A stretch of 64,000 nt of DNA, from assembly GCA_004144175.1 (NCBI GenBank), contig SEFT01000013.1, forward strand, positions 1 to 64,000. Direction: 5' to 3'. Positions 46,142 to 52,317 of the stretch are shown here, piece by piece. The stretch's first letter is position 1; each line of letters begins with the position of its first letter. Made by a program: the position numbers and the translations under genes. This stretch comes from Sphingobacteriales bacterium (GTDB taxonomy: Bacteria > Bacteroidota > Bacteroidia > Chitinophagales > Chitinophagaceae). The notes beneath the pieces were generated by a model, which saw only the letters and a program-made list of their open reading frames with translations, did no database searches and was not told where the DNA came from.

Positions 46142-46355
46142 TTTGCTTCCGTAATATTTGCTCACGTTTTTTGTTTTTTCGTTTTATAATAAGGTTCAGA
46201 ATAGTATTAGCCAGCGTTAACGCTACAGTGACAACACCCAGCACATTACCTTTGGGTAATACCTCAAGTACTGGCTGAAAGTCCATAGCAAGAGGAATAC
46301 CGATAGTCGCAGCAGCGCCATTACTAACTATGTTCAGTATCTTGTGTGGTAGCAT
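46128..46355 (-). CDS. Phage two-helix membrane protein (75 aa)
   Basis: From the ATG at 46355 (MLPHKILNIVSNGAAATIGIP) the protein has helices NIVSNGAAATIGIPLAM and VLGVVTVALTLANTILNLII and a strongly basic tail KRKNKKREQILRKQ. Longer upstream frame rejected because it overlaps a preceding gene too far. Holin or internal membrane component; unrecognised. Confidence 0.65.
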   Translation of the reverse strand: MLPHKILNIVSNGAAATIGIPLAMDFQPVLEVLPKGNVLGVVTVALTLANTILNLIIKRKNKKREQILRKQNERG

Positions 46356-46521
46356 CTTTAGGCGTTTCTTTCTCTTGGCTAATTGTCGGTTGCAATGATT
46401 GAAATCGGTCGACTGCAAAGTCTATGATCTCTTTTATGATAAGGCTGTAAGCAATTGCTTTGCTTATCATGGCCAGCAACGACATAAGGCCAGCGGTTTT
46501 GTTCTTAGTGTTCTTTATCAT
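46324..46521 (-). CDS. Phage membrane protein (65 aa)
   Basis: MIKNTKNKTAGLMSLLAMIS opens the frame; the helix is GLMSLLAMISKAIAYSLIIKEII and the tail acidic (KETPKDATTQDTEHS). Starts 4 bases after the preceding stop. Unrecognised; likely membrane component of the virion or lysis module. Confidence 0.65.
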   Translation of the reverse strand: MIKNTKNKTAGLMSLLAMISKAIAYSLIIKEIIDFAVDRFQSLQPTISQEKETPKDATTQDTEHS

Positions 46522-46524
46522 CGT

Positions 46525-46971
46525 TTATCGCCTGTTTTTATTACCCGACTGACCGCAATAACCGCCGTTGGGTGCGTTAGGATTGATAGTTATACGCTCA
46601 CTGGGAACAACCAGCTTACGGAAGTCAGGATAATAGAAAGCCGAGGCATTATAAGCCTGTCCCATAGGTGGCTTAACGGTTACCATCCATATCTCATACT
46701 TTGTCCCGTTCTTAGGAGCAACAAGGGTTTTTGTCTTGCTGGTAGGCTTCGCGAAGTACCTAAAGGCACCGAGCTTTGTAGGGCGAAAACCACTGATATA
46801 GGGTATTGAATGACCGTTACGGTTTTGATACGTCCCAGCTTTTGCGCGGGTACGGCTACGGGGCTGACCATTCGATACGCGATAGTTACCTGAACGGAAA
46901 TCTCTTGGCTGACGGTCTTGCCAAGGAGCAGGACTACGGTAATTGCTATTGTAGTTGTTATTGTAGGCCAT
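46525..46971 (-). CDS. Phage basic Asn/Tyr/Arg-rich protein (148 aa)
   Basis: From the ATG at 46971 (MAYNNNYNSNYRSPAPWQDR). The first 60 residues are rich in Asn, Arg, Ser, Tyr and probably disordered and nucleic-acid binding. The rest is beta-rich (TKYEIWMVTVKPPMGQAY). Start at 4 bases after the upstream stop; a longer frame would overlap it. A nucleocapsid or minor capsid role is a guess. Confidence 0.7.
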   Translation of the reverse strand: MAYNNNYNSNYRSPAPWQDRQPRDFRSGNYRVSNGQPRSRTRAKAGTYQNRNGHSIPYISGFRPTKLGAFRYFAKPTSKTKTLVAPKNGTKYEIWMVTVKPPMGQAYNASAFYYPDFRKLVVPSERITINPNAPNGGYCGQSGNKNRR

Positions 46972-46975
46972 GAGG

Positions 46976-47308
46976 CTATTTTTTAAATAGTTTGAAGATT
47001 CCGAATAAGGTAGCAGCACCAAGGCCGACGGCAAGTGTTGTACCTAATACGGTTGATATTTTTGCTTGTGCAAAGCCAGCTTGGAAACCCTTTGCATTAG
47101 TAGTTTGTGCTGTTTGTCCGAAGGTTTGAACGCTTGCGCCAAGGGCAGCTGCAATACGGGCTTTATAGTCGGCTTCTGATTCGCCAGCACGTCTGTTTGG
47201 GATTCCATTGATATGCCCATCTGATAAGCCATTAATGATACCGTCGAGTGCATTGCCAGCGATAGTGCCACCTTCTTTTGTTTTAAATAGATCGTCTAAT
47301 AGTCCCAT
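46976..47308 (-). CDS. Phage membrane protein with C-terminal helix (110 aa)
   Basis: MGLLDDLFKTKEGGTIAG opens a Gly/Asp/Ala-rich region; AAALGASVQTFGQTAQTTNA is amphipathic; the end, TVLGTTLAVGLGAATLFGIF, is a membrane helix with KLFKK tail. Directly downstream of the capsid-candidate gene. Resembles the small membrane-linked proteins that anchor capsids to the inner vesicle in PM2-type phages. Confidence 0.72.
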   Translation of the reverse strand: MGLLDDLFKTKEGGTIAGNALDGIINGLSDGHINGIPNRRAGESEADYKARIAAALGASVQTFGQTAQTTNAKGFQAGFAQAKISTVLGTTLAVGLGAATLFGIFKLFKK

Positions 47309-47393
47309 AATTTGTTTGGGGAATGTTGGCAGCCTTACGGGGCTACCAACAGGAGTTATAAGAAAGGAATAGGGTTATAGACTGTATGACGAA

Positions 47394-48224
47394 TTATCTT
47401 TCAAAGTCCTCGTAACCGATGAAGTAAAAGTTACCGTCAGCAGGTAGCGTTATATCTCCACGGGTGAAGCCTTTCAGGCTGAATGCGCGCCAGTTGTTCT
47501 GTATAAGGGACAGGCCGTTGACCAAAAACACGGTATCACTTTCCGCAGATGCTATACCCGTCAATTCTTCGGCTGTTAGGTCTAAGTCAGCATCGGGGCC
47601 TTTAAGGTTCAGCTTTGTTACGTTTGCTGGTATCATGATAATAGCATGATTAGGCTTTAGTTCAAATTGGCGCGGTGCGTCTTTCTGAACAGCAATAATG
47701 TCATACTTCATATGATTGTTACGACGCTGGTAGTTGGTGTAAGTGAACAGCTTTATAGTCGCATCGGCAGAGCCAGCACCGCCACCAAGACCATCATTGT
47801 ACATAGCCGTTTCGGTGATAGCAATACGGATATAATCACCGTTTCTTACAGGTATTGTACCTTGTGCTGCGAGGTCGAGCGAGAACTCAGCAGTATAGGT
47901 AGTATGGGTAGCTGATGCAGGGTTAGCACTTTTGATTGTGACATTGCCCTTTTTGTTACCGCATATTTCGGCTATATCGACCAACTTAGCATCAGGCACG
48001 ATTTGTAATTTATCGCCACCTGTCCAGCGTTCTACGACGATGCGGGAAGTACCCAGCATAGTATTGAAGTAGCTTAACAGGGCTTCGGCCTGCATGATAC
48101 CGGTAGTGCCGAGATTCGCCATAGTCGGAGCAGTAAAGGTTGCACGAAACAGCACCTTTGAAGCATCGCTATCTATGCGAATTTCCTTTGATTTGTCTGA
48201 TAGTTTTAAAAATCCTCTGTACAT
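47394..48224 (-). CDS. Candidate major capsid protein (276 aa)
   Basis: Largest structural-type product of the element. From the ATG at 48224 (MYRGFLKLSDKSKEIRID) it has no signal or membrane helix and is dominated by beta-strand patterns (VLFRATFTAPT, VTIKSANPASATHTTYTAEF, HAIIMIPANVTKLNLKGP). The size (PM2 P2 has 269 residues) and position beside small membrane proteins fit a double-jelly-roll capsid protein. That fold is not proven by sequence alone. A -7 box at 48249-48256 decides the start against the upstream Met at 48251. Confidence 0.7.
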   Translation of the reverse strand: MYRGFLKLSDKSKEIRIDSDASKVLFRATFTAPTMANLGTTGIMQAEALLSYFNTMLGTSRIVVERWTGGDKLQIVPDAKLVDIAEICGNKKGNVTIKSANPASATHTTYTAEFSLDLAAQGTIPVRNGDYIRIAITETAMYNDGLGGGAGSADATIKLFTYTNYQRRNNHMKYDIIAVQKDAPRQFELKPNHAIIMIPANVTKLNLKGPDADLDLTAEELTGIASAESDTVFLVNGLSLIQNNWRAFSLKGFTRGDITLPADGNFYFIGYEDFER

Positions 48225-48248
48225 TTTTGTTCGTCTGATTTGATAATG

Positions 48249-48256
48249 CAAACGTA
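48249..48256 (-). promoter_or_regulatory. -7 box for the capsid gene
   Basis: TACGTTTG on the minus strand, an exact TAnnTTTG, 25 bases before the ATG at 48224. Would drive the late/structural operon. Confidence 0.6.
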
Positions 48257-48283
48257 CAATGGGGTACAGGGGGTGTTTGCGGG

Positions 48284-48329
48284 TTTTGGCTATTTTTGGC
48301 TGGTTTTGGCTGGTTTTGGCTGGTTTTGA
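48284..48329. repeat. 10-base tandem repeat, about 4 copies
   Basis: TGGCTGGTTT repeated with one diverged copy (TGGCTATTTT), spaced one helical turn apart. It straddles the 3' end of the putative HTH gene (encoding PKPAKTSQK) and lies about 30-75 bases upstream of the capsid -7 box. Confidence 0.8.
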
Positions 48330-48490
48330 TAATCATCTAAGGCCATGCCGTAGATAGGGGCTATATCAGTCAGCAAAAGCCGTTTCTTACCAGTCTTACG
48401 CCTATCTTCCGCTATCCAGCGTTCAGCAGTACGTTTTCCGAGAGAAAACATGTTCATGTAGTCTTTATATCGTAGTGCGAAATTTGACAT
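48290..48490 (-). CDS. Phage small helix-turn-helix-like protein (66 aa)
   Basis: MSNFALRYKDYMNMFSLGKR with SLGKRTAERWIAEDRRKTGK reads as a compact winged/HTH domain of the excisionase type (LGxRTAxRW), followed by LLLTDIAPIYGM and a PKPAKTSQK tail. The stop abuts a 10-base tandem repeat. The gene begins next to the rep stop, the usual place of a regulator or excisionase (RDF). Confidence 0.6.
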   Translation of the reverse strand: MSNFALRYKDYMNMFSLGKRTAERWIAEDRRKTGKKRLLLTDIAPIYGMALDDYQNQPKPAKTSQK

Positions 48491-49980
48491 TAGAATGTTA
48501 TTTGTTGCTGAACATACGTTGTGGGATTATTAGGAGCAGTTACAGGAGGTATCGGGCAGGGTAGACCTTCAACTAACATGGTTAAAGGTTGCTTTGCATC
48601 GGCCTTTCTTACGCGCCTTTTACGGAAGGAGAACAGAACACGCGCACCGTTCGCCCTGGCATCGTGGACAACTACGAAACGGTTCTTTTCACGATTATAA
48701 CGGCGATTGAATGTAGCAAGCAGTTCCCCGTGTCTTACATATTCGGTATAGCGTTTTTCAGCAATTTCAGCGGGCTTTATGCCAGCTAGACCATGCATGT
48801 AGCTTTTGTAAGTTTCGTTACCCTCATAGTCCTTATCATACTTTACAATCACTTTTTCATACCACTCATACATATCATGTTGCTGGAGCAGGTTTTTCAT
48901 TACCACTATCGCATCTTCCACGTTCATTTTTTCGTCGCAAACCTGCTTATACATGTTGTGTATCGTAAGCTTGCTTTTATAGACGGTATCGCGCTTTTTA
49001 AGCTTCGACAGGTACATTTCAGATGTTTTCTTTGGGAGCACATCTATACGCTTACAATGAGTTGTGTTTTTACTGTTTTTATAGACGAACTCAAAGAAGT
49101 TATTTGTAAACAGCGTTACAATACCCAATTTAAAGGCATCCGAGCGCAGATTTTCTATTATCTGCATAGGGGTAAGGGTTTGGTCAGAATCGAATGTCAA
49201 ACGAGAAAGAAAGCCACTTAACATGCGAGCCTCAAAGCGGTCTACATCACCATCCTTTATCGACAGGCCGTTACGTTTCCAAAAGTCCTTTATATAGGGC
49301 TTATTACCCTTTTCCAACTCTTTACTTTTGTTGTATACCACTACCTGTTTATTACCCTTTGGGGAGCCTAATTTGTAGCCGTTTGGCATACCCGTAAGGC
49401 GGTTAAACTTATACGCGCTTAAGGTACTTTTACCAATCATTTTGTATTGCCTGTTATCGTCTATATCTATGCGCGTTTCTTTGAGCAGCGGTCGTAGGTA
49501 GTTCAGGCCATCGATGGCAATATCCAGCCTTGATATGCGAATCATTTGATCAACGCAATAATGGTTGAAGTGATAGACCTCATTGTGCCATTTGCCATAA
49601 AGCAGGTGGTTTTCCAGCTTCACTATGGTTATCGTTTCGTCCTTTGACTTTTTCGGGCTGATTTGCAGCGTAAACATATGCTCATTACCTCTGTAAAGGT
49701 GATAGAGCCATTTATAATGCTGCGTACCGTGGCCTGTATAAATCCAACGAAAAGTGCCATATTCAAAGTCAGTTCCCAGCACCATAAGCTTGCCTAATTT
49801 GAGGCGTACAGCGAACTGGAGCCAGTCTATCGCAATAGTGAATTTATGAGCAGGATTGTAACGGTGAAGGCAGTTATACTTAATGCCTTCACCGTGCGAC
49901 TGTGACATAGATTTTTGCTTCGTTCTACGCTTGGTAACGGTTGGCAGTTCATTTGCAAATTGAGCGGAATTATAACGCAT
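48490..49980 (-). CDS. Rep_trans-type rolling-circle replication initiator (496 aa)
   Basis: From the ATG at 49980 (MRYNSAQFANEL). Motifs of the Rep_trans family (plasmid pT181 RepC, CTXphi RstA): IDWLQFAV at 51, IRISRLDIAIDGLN (148-160), YKLGSPKGNKQVVVYNKSKE with likely catalytic Tyr216, and VDRFEARMLSG (246-256). Such proteins nick one strand and start rolling-circle replication. Preceded by a GC-rich structured non-coding segment, a candidate origin. The C-terminal 200 residues are unassigned. Confidence 0.88.
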   Translation of the reverse strand: MRYNSAQFANELPTVTKRRTKQKSMSQSHGEGIKYNCLHRYNPAHKFTIAIDWLQFAVRLKLGKLMVLGTDFEYGTFRWIYTGHGTQHYKWLYHLYRGNEHMFTLQISPKKSKDETITIVKLENHLLYGKWHNEVYHFNHYCVDQMIRISRLDIAIDGLNYLRPLLKETRIDIDDNRQYKMIGKSTLSAYKFNRLTGMPNGYKLGSPKGNKQVVVYNKSKELEKGNKPYIKDFWKRNGLSIKDGDVDRFEARMLSGFLSRLTFDSDQTLTPMQIIENLRSDAFKLGIVTLFTNNFFEFVYKNSKNTTHCKRIDVLPKKTSEMYLSKLKKRDTVYKSKLTIHNMYKQVCDEKMNVEDAIVVMKNLLQQHDMYEWYEKVIVKYDKDYEGNETYKSYMHGLAGIKPAEIAEKRYTEYVRHGELLATFNRRYNREKNRFVVVHDARANGARVLFSFRKRRVRKADAKQPLTMLVEGLPCPIPPVTAPNNPTTYVQQQITF

Positions 49981-50025
49981 ATAGGAGAGATAAAAGTTAG
50001 TTGAGGAAGCCACGAGAACTATCAT

Positions 50026-50180
50026 TAGCAGTTCTACGGAAATTCTTTGAACCAGGAGGACGACCCATATTAGAAACGATTGTTGATTTAAGATGTTACG
50101 AAGCCAAAGGGGCTAAAGCCCCCGCCAAGGGCACCCCTTTGCAAACCCGCCCTTGGAGCGATAAGGTTTATAGGCTGGAA
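50026..50180. other. GC-rich structured non-coding segment, candidate origin
   Basis: Between rep and the early small genes. GGGGC (50109-50113) pairs with GCCCC (50118-50122). CCAAGGGC (50125-50132) pairs with 50149-50156 around a loop holding the palindrome TTTGCAAA. AAAGGGG (50106-50112) can also pair with CCCCTTT (50134-50140). Confidence 0.55.
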
Positions 50181-50339
50181 TTACTTTTGAATAGAAAGAG
50201 GCAGTATCAATAGGCAATCAACACCATCCGCATACAGACACGCGTATACTTCGGCAATGGTTATGCCTAACGGTATTGTCCAAACAACACGTTCAGCCAC
50301 ATTACGGGCTGATACGTACCATATAGATGCCGTGTACAT
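50181..50339 (-). CDS. Phage small protein (52 aa)
   Basis: ATG at 50339, just two bases after the stop of the preceding 59-aa gene (TAACCATG). MYTASIWYVSARNVAERVVW opens it; ends GVDCLLILPLSIQK. Weakly hydrophobic; no known family. Supported by the tight coupling to its neighbours. Confidence 0.55.
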   Translation of the reverse strand: MYTASIWYVSARNVAERVVWTIPLGITIAEVYACLYADGVDCLLILPLSIQK

Positions 50340-50341
50340 GG

Positions 50342-50521
50342 TTAGTTGATTTCGACTATTTGAAGATGCTGGCAACCCTCGTATTCGCGATTAAATTTGC
50401 GGACACACTCGTCTATATTAGGACACCATAGAGTAGTGCGCTTTACGCAGTCATCCCAGTAGACTACCTCATAACGCTTTACTGGAGTAACCTTATAATA
50501 GAAATCATCACGGCGATTCAT
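50342..50521 (-). CDS. Phage small protein (59 aa), unannotated by length filters
   Basis: ATG at 50521 overlaps the stop of the upstream gene (ATGA). Frame MNRRDDFYYKVTPVKRYEVV, then YWDDCVKRTTLWCPNIDECV, ending QIVEIN. Four Cys residues and a charged surface suggest a compact, possibly metal-binding protein. The overlap is good evidence of translation. Confidence 0.6.
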   Translation of the reverse strand: MNRRDDFYYKVTPVKRYEVVYWDDCVKRTTLWCPNIDECVRKFNREYEGCQHLQIVEIN

Positions 50522-50673
50522 AGCTGGTCGACTTTAAAGGTTAGAGACAAAGAGGCAGCATACAACGCAGCAGCTTTAGCCCGAGCAGCAGCAGCATTGG
50601 CAGCGGAAATCACATTGAAGCCAACATACCGCTTACCAAACAGGGTATAGGCTTTTACTTTGAAAACTTTCAT
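50518..50673 (-). CDS. Phage small Ala-rich protein (51 aa)
   Basis: From the ATG at 50673 (MKVFKVKAYTLFGKRYVGFN). Ala-rich amphipathic segment SAANAAAARAKAAALYAASL follows. A terminator-like hairpin sits immediately upstream, so the longer frame start at 50709 is unlikely. Stop overlaps the next start. Confidence 0.55.
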   Translation of the reverse strand: MKVFKVKAYTLFGKRYVGFNVISAANAAAARAKAAALYAASLSLTFKVDQL

Positions 50674-50680
50674 AGCTGAA

Positions 50681-50717
50681 ATTTTAAAGCCCTGTATGGA
50701 CATAGACATACAGGGCT
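50681..50717 (-). terminator. Rho-independent-like hairpin in the early region
   Basis: AGCCCTGTATG (50688-50698) pairs perfectly with 50707-50717, loop of eight, then UUUAAAAU on the minus strand. May be a terminator or attenuator after the 72-aa gene. Confidence 0.65.
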
Positions 50718-50724
50718 GTGATTG

Positions 50725-50943
50725 TTAGATTTGTTTGCAGTTGATTACGCGGAAGCAAGGACTCTCAAACTCAACATACTTGTTTTCAAGCTTCTTGAAT
50801 GCTGTAGCCTTGGCCGATTCTTCATCACCGGCAGATTCTTCCACACATTCATGCTGAGGAAGAAAGAGATCAGGAGAGGAGACATGAATGTCCAGGCGGA
50901 ATTTTTTAGACTGTACCGCAGCAGTCGTTCTTGTTTTTGCCAT
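50725..50943 (-). CDS. Phage small acidic protein (72 aa)
   Basis: MAKTRTTAAVQSKKFRLDIH with a basic N-terminus, then acidic EESAGDEESAKATAFKKL. No homolog recognised; small size and position suggest an early function such as single-strand binding. Ends just before a terminator-like hairpin. Confidence 0.6.
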   Translation of the reverse strand: MAKTRTTAAVQSKKFRLDIHVSSPDLFLPQHECVEESAGDEESAKATAFKKLENKYVEFESPCFRVINCKQI

Positions 50944-50960
50944 TGTTTATGATTGATTGT

Positions 50961-51146
50961 TTAGAAACGAGCTTTGAGGATGGTACGTAGAGGCGAGAAA
51001 TAACACTTATTCATACGCTTGCGATGGGCAAGAACATAGGGGTAAGACAAACCCATAGACGTCAGTTCAGGCCTAATAAAGTCAGGCCTTACAGAGCGCG
51101 GATATTCGCGCGGTTCAGCTACGAAGGGAACACGGTTCTTATGCAT
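50961..51146 (-). CDS. Phage small basic protein (61 aa)
   Basis: MHKNRVPFVAEPREYPRSVR, then PYVLAHRKRMNKCYFSPLRT. Arg/Lys/Pro-rich, no membrane segment. The start overlaps the stop of the upstream 51-aa frame by 8 bases. Confidence 0.55.
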   Translation of the reverse strand: MHKNRVPFVAEPREYPRSVRPDFIRPELTSMGLSYPYVLAHRKRMNKCYFSPLRTILKARF

Positions 51147-51294
51147 GGCACAGGGATTTTACAAGCCATACAATAGCGCACAGAATACCACCATAACAGG
51201 CAATATTGAGCACAATAGCAAGGAAAGCGAAAAGGATTACAACCCAAGGGCAGCGTGACTCATCCCGTCTTTTGAATTGATTTTTGGTAAGCAT
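51139..51294 (-). CDS. Phage small membrane protein (51 aa)
   Basis: ATG at 51294 lies 35 bases inside the upstream gene. Frame MLTKNQFKRRDESRCPWVV then ILFAFLAIVLNIACYGGILCAIVWLV: one long membrane segment, basic N-terminus outside. Too short for common gene callers. Confidence 0.5.
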   Translation of the reverse strand: MLTKNQFKRRDESRCPWVVILFAFLAIVLNIACYGGILCAIVWLVKSLCHA

Positions 51295-51568
51295 ATGTTT
51301 GAAGTTTAGTCTTATTGTTTGCTAAACTCAAACGCTGTTGGAAGGACGCTAACTTGTCATACGCTTGCCCTACTGAAAACCAACAGAAATGATAGTTACG
51401 GAGATATTGCTCCGCTGGCGTGTAAACGTATACCCGTTCACTCATGACTTTAATGACAAGTCCGCGCCAATGTATGCTACCACTTTCTACAACAACTTTC
51501 TGTCCGTTATCACGCATGTGACGGGACAAACGCCGAAGCAGGGTTAGGTTGGTTGATATCTTTGACAT
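51260..51568 (-). CDS. Phage leftmost-transcribed small protein (102 aa)
   Basis: MSKISTNLTLLRRLSRHMRD, then beta-strand-like GSIHWRGLVIKVMSERVYVYTPAEQY. Soluble, basic. First gene of the element, transcribed away from the right repeat. Its start lies beyond two hairpins near attR. Confidence 0.6.
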   Translation of the reverse strand: MSKISTNLTLLRRLSRHMRDNGQKVVVESGSIHWRGLVIKVMSERVYVYTPAEQYLRNYHFCWFSVGQAYDKLASFQQRLSLANNKTKLQTYAYQKSIQKTG

Positions 51569-51586
51569 ATATTTGTCTCAGATACA

Positions 51587-51675
51587 GGTGACCGACTACT
51601 TCGTTCGCAAAACTTCTATAATCGGTCACCATTTCAGTAAGGCTCAAATCTTGTTCCAAAAGCAATTTGAGCCTT
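51587..51675. repeat. Two hairpins beside the right repeat
   Basis: GGTGACCGA (51587-51595) pairs with 51622-51630. AAGGCTCAAAT (51639-51649) pairs with 51665-51675. The first loop contains ACTTCGTTCGCA, also found at 43429-43440 near the left end. No gene lies here. Confidence 0.75.
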
Positions 51676-51690
51676 AATTTTTACTGACAC

Positions 51691-51711
51691 TTCTACTTAA
51701 CATAATGTAAA
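51691..51711. repeat. Right 21-base direct repeat (attR)
   Basis: Identical to 43325-43345; forms part of the complete dif-like site at 51695-51722. Confidence 0.9.
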
Positions 51712-51722
51712 TTATAGAACAA
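51695..51722 (-). other. Chromosomal dif-like site
   Basis: Read on the minus strand: arm TTGTTCTATAA, centre TTTACA, arm TTATGTTAAGT. Compared with E. coli dif the XerD arm has 10 of 11 matches, the centre 4 of 6, and the XerC arm shares its inner ATAA. Length 28, as expected. Confidence 0.75.
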
Positions 51723-51780
51723 AATTATGTCTAGAACAAGGACTTACACGAAACTTATTACAATAATCAATTTAGCACAC

Positions 51781-51788
51781 TAGATTTG
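51781..51788 (+). promoter_or_regulatory. -7 box for the YhcH gene
   Basis: TAGATTTG, an exact TAnnTTTG, 16 bases before the ATG at 51805. Confidence 0.5.
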
Positions 51789-51804
51789 CGAAATAAAGGT
51801 GCAT

Positions 51805-52266
51805 ATGATCATTGACTCACTTCAAAACGCAGTTAGATATAAATCGCTTCATCCGCTTTTTGCCAAAGCGTTTGAATACGTCTTGTCTCAATCTTCCGAA
51901 CAATTTAAATCCGGTAGCATACAGATCGATGGAGATAAATTAAAGGCTATCGCTATTGAGGCTAATGGTTCGTCATCTGAGGAATCATTAAAAGGTTTCG
52001 AATGCCATGATAGGTATATAGATATCCAAGTATCCCTTAGTGGTAACGAAACTTATGCATGGAAACCGCGTGAGCACTGCGAACATCCGCAGGCATTGTA
52101 TGACGAGAAACGAGATGTAACATTTTTTAATGACGCTCCAGATACGTTCTTTAACTTACAGGCCGGGCAGTTTGCAATATTTTTCCCCCAAGATGTACAT
52201 ACCGCAATGATCAATGCAGAGGGACAATCGATACGCAAGATTGTAATGAAAGTATTGATCGACTAA
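51805..52266 (+). CDS. YhcH/YjgK/YiaL family protein
   Basis: A 153-residue cupin-fold protein, starting at the ATG at 51805 (MIIDSLQNAVRYKSLHPLF). The strongest marks are FECHDRYIDIQVSLSGNETYAWKPR (near residue 70) and GQFAIFFPQDVHTAMI (near 120), where His and Glu residues line the pocket. Related proteins are linked to sialic acid anomerisation (NanQ) and sugar metabolism. Its role here is unclear. Adjacent to the dif site. Confidence 0.88.
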   Translation: MIIDSLQNAVRYKSLHPLFAKAFEYVLSQSSEQFKSGSIQIDGDKLKAIAIEANGSSSEESLKGFECHDRYIDIQVSLSGNETYAWKPREHCEHPQALYDEKRDVTFFNDAPDTFFNLQAGQFAIFFPQDVHTAMINAEGQSIRKIVMKVLID

Positions 52267-52317
52267 AAAACCACACGTATATAAGAAATCCCTCAGTATT
52301 TGTAAGGCGTTCTGTTT

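Larger units (their letters stand above)
43325..51711. mobile_element. Integrated phage-like element of 8,366 bp at dif
   Basis: Two perfect 21-base repeats 8,366 bases apart enclose about 21 genes, all on the minus strand. These are a Rep_trans initiator, a 276-aa candidate capsid protein, a lambda R-type endolysin and many one-helix membrane proteins. There is no integrase, so host XerCD would do the recombination. The gene set resembles membrane-containing icosahedral phages with a double-jelly-roll capsid (FLiP, PM2) more than inoviruses or microviruses; this is an inference from layout. Confidence 0.85.

Noticed and set aside
50001-50213. Plus-strand 70-aa frame upstream of rep
   Set aside because: Runs through the GC-rich hairpins, against the direction of every other gene in the element, with no promoter or start signal.
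43325-51711. Inovirus (filamentous phage) prophage
   Set aside because: RstA-like Rep and dif integration fit, but there is no Zot/pI ATPase, no tiny signal-peptide-bearing coat protein and no adsorption protein. A lysis enzyme is present instead.
43325-51711. Microviridae/gokushovirus prophage at dif
   Set aside because: Those have a roughly 500-600 aa capsid gene and about 6 kb genomes. The largest structural product here is 276 aa and membrane proteins abound.
43325-51711. Integrase, transposase or relaxase in the element
   Set aside because: No frame of suitable length carries the R-H-R-Y, S-recombinase or DDE patterns. The only large protein is Rep.
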